From Gyromitra esculenta (taxonomy: Eukaryota > Ascomycota > Pezizomycetes > Pezizales > Discinaceae), in the NCBI GenBank assembly GCA_038503075.1, contig JBCAML010000006.1, positions 558,001 through 622,000 on the forward strand: DNA of 64,000 bases, written 5' to 3'. The first letter of the stretch is position 1; each line of letters starts with the position of its first letter. Under the pieces are notes generated by a model that made no database searches, was not told where the DNA came from, and saw only the letters and a list, made by a program, of their open reading frames with translations. Positions 57,536 to 64,000 of the stretch are shown in pieces. The translations under genes and the position numbers were made by a program.

Positions 57536-58619
57536 TTCTTTGACAGTCCCAATTTTCGCAGCAGAAGAGAAAATTTGTTACGCCGTGTCGCTTCTTTGGG
57601 GCAGCATGACGCAATTATCAGTCATGCGCAATTTCTCCAGGATTCAATAGTAGCTCTCGGTAAGGGAGGGGTATCTTACAAAAATTGAATGAAGCCTGTG
57701 GTTTCCTGGCAGAAAACCGGACTGGCTAGATTTTCAGCAAACAGAGGATGGGTGGTGAAGAAGGACAAGAGGGTGGTTGAGAGAAAAACTGTCGCGACAC
57801 CTCCGGTAAAAGGCGCGGACAGCAGCCCTGCATCCGTTCCTAGCTGCCGTTTTCCGCAGCCAGTTTCCGGGGAAGCGAGTCTGGGGTACATGTTACCCGG
57901 CTGTGCCTGAAAGCACTGCATATGTGTGTACTGCACCTACCATCCCCAATACAGGCAGTGGTATTGGGTTTTGGATTCAGGGTTTCTATTCGATTTTAGG
58001 GAAGCTGCCAGGGTTGTGCTTGGTATCGTCGAGTGAGCGCCCATGATCAATTGGCCAGTACCGTCTCTAGCACCTACACAGCACCACACCCCAAAAGCCC
58101 CCAGAGCCATTACTACTTCCCTCCTGTGCTGTCAAAAATCCCAAGTATAAGTGCCATGTCATTCTGAAGCCAGCACTAACAGGTATGTATATACAGGTAT
58201 ATACACCCCTCTCGCTGAAACCCCCTAAAGTCATCCAAAAAGATAAAAATAAAAAATACATAAAAGAATTATACAGCAGAGTAAAAACAATACAGCAAAT
58301 CAACAAAAGGAATTTAAAAAAATAAAACCCAACCTAAATATACCAGTAGCCGAGACTCCCCTTATAATATCCCCTTGCTGAAAATAGAAAATAAACCCTA
58401 GTATTAAGAAAAAAATTAAATAAAAAAAAGAAGAGAAAATAACCAACAGAAACAGAAATAGACTGTAGGAAATATATAAAAAAAGACCGTTCAAGGCGAG
58501 CGCTACATGCACAGAACAATTCGTCATCCACCACATAATCCACACATGTATAGACAAAATAATGCACAAAGGAAAACTATGCACATACCCTTCCCTGATT
58601 TCAACAGTCTCACTCTACC
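57536..58619. other. Intergenic region between SYG1 and the PQ-loop gene
   Basis: The PQ-loop gene starts at the left edge of this stretch (5' flank from 57536) and SYG1 ends at its right edge (3' UTR, A/T-rich at 58240-58500). An open plus-strand stretch at 57689-57910 has no features of a gene. Confidence 0.55.
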
Positions 58620-61600
58620 TCACAACCATTCCTCGCTACCCCCAGTTCCAGGCCTGCCGCCCCCAGTCCCTGGTCTACCGCCTCCAGTTCCTGGTCTGCC
58701 CCCTGCAGTCCCCGGTCTACCACCTGCAGTTCCTGGTCTCCCTGACATGGTCCCCACCGTCCCCACCGTCCCAGAGCGCTCCCGTCCTCCTCCTCCTCCT
58801 TCCCTTTCCCCTGTCATCGCAAAGAAATCCTCCGCCTCGGCCTCCTCTTCCTCCTCTTCATCACTGCTGCTGCCGTCATCGTCCACAACATCTGATCCCC
58901 TCTTCCTCTCATAATCCTTCATATGCGCATTCGTCATAGTCCTCCCTAACCTCTCAAGCGCCTGCATCGCGGGCGAACTCGGTCCGTGTCGTTTGATCCT
59001 GCGGCGCATACCAGTGACGTTCCCCTGCTCGGCATCGACAGCTAGGTTCGCAGGCGTAACAAGGAGTGGATCAGTATGAACGTCTGGATCCTGAGGCACT
59101 GGCGAAGCAACCATAACGGTCGAGTCGTGCTCATCCGAAAAGTGATACGGCAGTCGTGGATCCCGATATGCGCGGTTCGCACCAACATTACCGCAGTGCT
59201 CGTTCTCCATGCGGAAGAAGCACCATACGAAACGTCGGAGCACCTCGCCGACGGAGATCAGGAAGGATAGAAGCGCAGAGTGTTGTATATCGTTGGCGTA
59301 GATGATGTAGAACATCCAGCTGAATCGCAGCGGCGGGTCTATAAACATTGCGAAATAGTACACCCACGGTTTTTTGAACCCGATCGTGTCCCTTATGAAT
59401 GGCCATTTGGCGTATGGGTTTAGAAGCGACCAATCCATGACTATGTCCCAAAAGATGCTCACTAGGCTGCTGATAGTCGCGAACGTGATGAACGCGCCCT
59501 TTAGCACTTCGTTCGGCTTGTCGTTGCGCCACAGACTCAGCATTGCGTACTGTAGAATCGTCAATGCGTACTTCACGCCGTTTGCCAGATGCGGGAACGC
59601 CTGGTGGGAGTCGTAGTAACGGCGGAAACACTGCAAGAGACGCCAGATCGCCGGTACGCATGTAAAAAAGCCCATAGTGTACGAATGCGAAGAATTGCAC
59701 ATTTCTGGTTTGTTCCAGGATTGTGAGTATAGACAAAAATAAAGATAGATATTACCCAGCGCGTAGGTCTGCGAGCAGAGCATATCACCCATCCAGAAAT
59801 CCTTAAACTCAACGCGGTAAAATCCAGACAAAACCAGTCGAACCATGGTCGTCATGAAATATAGCCTTGCCCTGAAATAAAAGCTCTTTATCGGATTAAA
59901 TAGAATCGCTCCTGCAACGCCCACAAAAATGATTGGAAAATGTATCATATCTAGCTCCCCTTCCCAAAAGTTCTGGATACTAAACCAAAAGCAAATGGTA
60001 AACAGTAGCGAAAACAGCGATGGGATCTCGAGAAACTGTCGATGGTTGAGTTGATGCCGGTTATCGAACTCGAATATGAAAGCATAGTTAATCCGATTCC
60101 GTGCCCAAATTCGCAAGTTTATCGCAAACAATAACGTTTGCAGTAGAATAAGAAAAACTCCACCCCATATCTGTAATATGTAGCTTGTACGGACTTTCAT
60201 CCCACCGTTCTCGAAAGGGTCATTCATTATCCGCAACGCATCCCAGACCGAGGAGGCGCCGATAACTAGTGAAGACCCCAAGTAGAATCCACTCCTCAAA
60301 AGGGATGAGTGATAAACACTCTTGTTTTCTCTAGTCCGTAACTTCAATGCCGCTTCCTTTCGATTCGACCTTGAAAAGAATCTTCATTCATTCATAAAAT
60401 AAACTCAGCCTTCACCTCCCTCCAAAAAGAAAGTAACCATGATAAGAACCACAAACCTCGCAAACAAAATCTCAGTATCATTAATCAAATCATCCAATTT
60501 ATTCTCAGACCCGCCAAAGTAGCTTTTATTAACATGCTCATTCATAAACTTCCCGCTAGTCCGTAGACCTGAAATTTTATCAAACTTCTTCGTGATCTTG
60601 CGGAAGGCATTACGGTTCAACTGCACAAACGATTTCAGAAGCTCTAGTCGGTGGTAATACTCGATGTATGCATATTTGAGCTTACTCTTGGCCATTTTAT
60701 GTCCAGGGTCATTTGTCGGTCGTCGGCGCTCATAGTCACGGCGCGCATCATCAACATCTCGATTCGCAGAACTCAAGCTCATGACATCAACATCGTGAAT
60801 ACTGTCCACCTTACCGCGTCCCATAGCGGCGAGGGTATCGCGCCATGTTGATCGCCGGTATGCTGCTACGTCTAAGTGTTGTCCGGAGTGGTCATGGCCG
60901 CTGCTGGTGCCGGAGTGGTGGGCGTCTTCCGAGTATAGGTTTTCGTCGTGAACGTCGCCTGCGTCGCCTTCGTAGGCTATTCGATAGTGATGTTTAAACC
61001 AGCGATCCCGCAATATGTCGAGCTGCTCCCTCATCTCATCAAACCTCTGTACTGCCTCGTATTCGCGCTTCTTGTAGAACTCCTCAATCCGGAATAGCTC
61101 CTGCAGTAGCCACTGGTGAAACTCGGCCGCGGCGCGAATTTGTGCATCTGTGATATCGACGTTTGAGCCATCGACGGGGTTTCTGGGACCAAAAAACTGG
61201 GAGACGCGGTTCACGAAGGGACGTGGAGAAAGCGTTAATGAGCGGCCGAGAATGCTGCGGCGGGAAGAGCGATTATCTACGAGGGAGGGGCGCACAGGGG
61301 GTTTGGGTGTGATTATAGAATCGGGGAGTGGGAGTGGAGTGATGCTATCAAATGACTGTGCGGTTGTCGGGCGGAGGATTGGGTGGGTGGGTCGAGGGCT
61401 GCTTGGGAGGGAGCTTTCGGCCAGAAGCTCAACGAGCGGAGGTAGTGGCTGGATGGGCTCTGGGAGTTTCAGAGAGGGCGGAAACGCTCGTTGTTCACCG
61501 GAGGTAGAAGTCCCCGCAGGTGTAGTTCGTGACCCATTTTCGCCAAGTCTAGTATCCCATCGCCCACCTCCTATGGTACTGCTCCGCCAGTACACTTCCT

Positions 61601-62383
61601 GTGGGAATTCTACCGGCGCTTGCGTCGTGCTATGGGAGAAGGGTCGAGGTTTACCTGTTGCTGATGTTTGGGGGACCTGGGGAGCTTGCGATGTAGAGGC
61701 GCTACGTTGGTGGAGGATGGCGGGGTTCGGAGGGGACCATGTGTGGCGGTCTCCATCCCTATCTTTCTTTTGAGCGCCGTTGTTCCAATTAGGGTTCAGG
61801 CCACTCCTCGCAAAGGCGGCGGCAGCGCGATTCCTGGTGCGGCCGAGAGGACCTCGTCCAGCATTCTGGGAGGCATTCACAGGTGTGCGAAAGGTGCTGG
61901 TGACGACCTTGATTTTCTTCTTACCAGCCTAGGAAGTGAATTGACGTCAGCGAACGGCTTCTGTAGATGTGATGAGCGACAGGAGGGATGAGAATATTCC
62001 CCGGTGGGGGAGGGAAGTAAAATGAGGTGTTCCACCGTGCCCAAGATCCAACTCCGAGTTATGAGGCTCCAGGAGCATTTCTTATCCGTGATCGCAACCG
62101 CCAATCTCCTCATTTCCCTTCCCCGCTACCCAAACTGCTCCCATCCCGCGGGGCATAATATCGTACCTTGTACTGTATATATTGCGAGCTCCATTCCGGA
62201 ACCATAAGCTCCTCCATAGACCTGTAGCAAAGCCATTGTCAGCAAAAGCCCATCAATGCCCAGAGAAGAAGCCCAGAGGCATCCCCGCCCCAGGTACGAC
62301 TTGACGGAACTCCCCCACCCCCACCACCACCGCCAATGGCCACAAGCATACGGGGGTGGGGATACGGACTTTGCAAACTTCAT
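58620..62383 (-). CDS. SYG1: SPX-EXS protein SYG1/XPR1 homologue
   Basis: Membrane phosphate exporter or signalling protein that senses inositol pyrophosphates through its SPX domain. Model: complement(58620..60369, 60457..61928, 62167..62221, 62370..62383), 1096 aa. A 14-nt first exon plus exon 2 give MKFAKSMEELMVPEWSSQYI and QYK, followed by GKKKIKVVTSTFR, the start of SPX. A long Pro/Ser-rich insert (about 65-260) splits SPX before FHQWLLQELFRIEEFYKKRE and FRKITKKFDKISG. The EXS half has several helices, NHRQFLEIPSLF, SQTYALGNIYLYFCLYSQSW, CVPAIWRLLQCFRRYYDS, FIDPPLRFSWMFYI and EVLRRFVWCFFRMENEHC. The tail is acidic and ends in five GRPGTxG repeats. The first intron uses donor GTCCGT. Confidence 0.94.
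58638..58742 (-). repeat. Five 21-bp coding repeats, GRPGT(A/G)G, in the SYG1 tail
   Basis: The last residues of the SYG1 homologue before SEEWL are five tandem heptapeptides Gly-Arg-Pro-Gly-Thr-(Ala/Gly)-Gly. They are preceded by two looser SGTVGTVGT units. The two subtypes (Ala or Gly at position 6) are clustered as two and three, which suggests stepwise duplication. Confidence 0.9.
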
Positions 62384-64000
62384 GACGTATGCTGCGATAC
62401 TGCGCCCAAGCCGTGTGGAACGGGGATATAGCAGGAACTAAAAATTAGACAAAGCTCAACGGTCGAGACGAAGGTCAGCAGACGCATTCGCGAGGTGAGG
62501 TAGCGAAGAGGGAACGTAAAATATAAGTTCAAGCAGCAAGACAGGAGAAGACATATAAAAGACAGGGCCGGGAAGGGAAACAAAGCAAGAAGAAAAAGAA
62601 AAGAGCTGGTGGAGCAGAAACACCAAGCCTAACTCACCCAAAACGAGAACAGAGATCCGACGAGCGACGGCGAATTAGATATAAATAATGACGACCCGGA
62701 CACGGGCAACACAGGCACACACGCATGCAGTGTGTAAATACGCTGCTCAGTGCTGTCCAGGGGGACTGGGACTGGGACTGGGACTGGGGACTGGGGACTG
62801 CAGGAATCCAGGAAGAAGCCTGGTTTGGTTTGGTTGCCAGCACGGTCATTGGGCGAGTGGCAGGCTGCGTGGCCCGTCATTCGCCCGCTGCTGCTCTCAC
62901 CACCACCGCCCAAGAGCATCACCACATCCGTCAGGGCATCATCCCCGTCCCACAAGGTGTGTAATCCGTGTCACGCTCCCCTCTCCCCCAATGCCAACCC
63001 CAACCCTCACCACCGCCACCACCCGCATGCGGGAACTGGTCGTGTGTCTCGCTCCCTTGCTCTCGGTCTTATCAGCAGGGCACCCACATCGCTCGGGTCA
63101 AGCGTCTCGCCCAGCTGCAGATCAGCCCCAGGCCATTGGACCCCGAGACCTCGCCCTTGCTGCTTTTGCTTTTCCTGCTGCAAATTTTCACTCACTCCCG
63201 CCAGGACATACTCAACGGGTCCATCTCTACTCGCAGAAACAGTGCTGCTCGATCCCAGAAGCTCAGCCGGCAAAGCCCTTCCAAGGAGACGAGGCAAACA
63301 TCCTGACGGGCACCATCAATTTCCCGCAAGAGTCTTCTGAGTCTTCTGCTGCAGGGTGAGAACATCTGTCACAGGACAGAGACGCAGGGCTGTTTTCCCA
63401 TCCGTTGGGTTTTCGACCAGGCAGGCAAATAATTACCTTGCTCACTCCTAAGTTTACCGCCTGCCCAGTAATACCGGAATATACCTCTTCCCCAAGTCTC
63501 GTGCACAGTATCCCATTTATTTGAAATGGCCAATAGCCCCGAAGCTATCTCTGCTGCTTGACTTGAAGACTAGGACTCCACTTATCTCTTTGTCCGTGCC
63601 TTAGCAGCATCAGTGCATGGTAATTTAAAGCTGACAGACATTTCATCGCCGCTGAGGGCTTTTGTTGTTGAAAAATTCTCTGCAAATTCACATCCTACGC
63701 TGGTACCCATTCCTACTCCTGTCAATTTTTCCGACAGTTGACGTGACGTGGCAAAAAATCTACGCCCACGATGTCCCCCCTATTTCTGATATTGGTGATT
63801 CTCCTAAAACATGTGAAATACGCCCCCAGCCACAACGGTCTCTCACCAACGACCGTGCCGGTCTTCACGGTGGCAGCTCCCGCCGGCACAGAGGGACGGC
63901 TGCCCTAATCCACCTCCCAGCCAAGTATTCCAACGTCACGACAGGCCCAGAGTCCACCCTTCCTGCTCCCCGAGACCACCGGAGACGGCCAGAAAGCAGT
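62384..64000. other. SYG1 upstream region and GC-rich right edge
   Basis: No gene is supported. Long overlapping frames at 62688-63359 on both strands reflect GC-rich sequence with few stops. Their translations are Pro/His/Ser-rich in every frame and show no domain. The SYG1 promoter must lie in the left part. A G-run repeat is annotated at 62758-62799. Confidence 0.5.
62758..62799 (+). repeat. (GGGACT)n G-rich tract upstream of SYG1
   Basis: Six runs of three or four G are separated by ACT, a pattern able to form a G-quadruplex. It lies about 380 bp upstream of the SYG1 ATG on the non-template side. It may be promoter or 5' UTR sequence, but nothing shows it is functional. Confidence 0.75.

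Noticed and set aside
62688..63359. A 223-codon open frame on the plus strand with overlapping long frames
   Set aside because: All frames are open because of GC-rich, low-complexity sequence. The translations are Pro/His/Ser-rich, start in a microsatellite and show no domain or splice context.
1..64000. CRISPR arrays, bacterial operons, rRNA genes, LTR retrotransposons or a secondary-metabolite cluster
   Set aside because: No regularly spaced identical repeats, no rRNA-like sequence, no long terminal repeats or polymerase motifs, and no NRPS, PKS or terpene-synthase motifs were seen. The live genes are unrelated housekeeping genes.

Overview
This window is nuclear DNA of a filamentous ascomycete (Pezizomycotina). 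The evidence is short GT-AG introns (mostly 46-80 nt) with CTAAC or CTGAC branch sites a few bases before the acceptor, densely placed single-copy housekeeping genes of clear ascomycete type (LCL2, YAR1, SEN2, CTK1, calcineurin A, NPY1, SYG1), and gene-poor AT-rich stretches holding decayed NLR-like and deaminase-like genes. The species cannot be named from sequence alone. All exon structures were built by eye. Each listed coding model adds up to a multiple of three and restores conserved motifs across its junctions.

Layout. 1-8.1 kb: a T-rich, microsatellite-bearing flank; ALG14 (-) and mitochondrial bL27 (+) divergent from a 159-bp spacer; a decayed NACHT-ankyrin gene; RPC40/AC40 (+). 8.1-18.2 kb: decayed intergenic DNA; a very large CTK1/CDK12-type kinase gene (+) with an RS/RGG and (N/S)RE-repeat arm; NADH pyrophosphatase NPY1 (-). 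19-28.1 kb: a 747-aa protein carrying about 18 tandem C2H2 zinc fingers (-), a NUDIX plus eIF2B-like fusion (-) and an MFS transporter (-). 28.1-39.6 kb: a roughly 9-kb gene desert rich in the palindrome TACATGTA with two small inverted-repeat elements, then one orphan gene (+). 39.6-44 kb: LCL2 (+), SEN2 (-), mitochondrial mL57-type protein (-). 46.5-54.4 kb: calcineurin A (-), a frameshifted dual-specificity phosphatase (-), a WW-domain protein (+), YAR1 (+) and a stop-riddled deaminase-like relic (+). 56.4-62.4 kb: a vacuolar PQ-loop transporter (-) and SYG1/XPR1 (-). 62.4-64 kb: GC-rich DNA with no gene I can support.

The live genes are unrelated housekeeping functions: N-glycosylation, mitochondrial translation, RNA polymerase I/III, CTD phosphorylation, tRNA splicing, Ca2+ signalling, phosphate and amino-acid homeostasis, and ribosome assembly. 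There is no gene cluster or operon-like system. The more unusual content is the zinc-finger array, the set of relics (NLR, deaminase, phosphatase), the TACATGTA enrichment, the coding tandem repeats in the CTK1 and SYG1 homologues, and the orphan gene at 37.3 kb.
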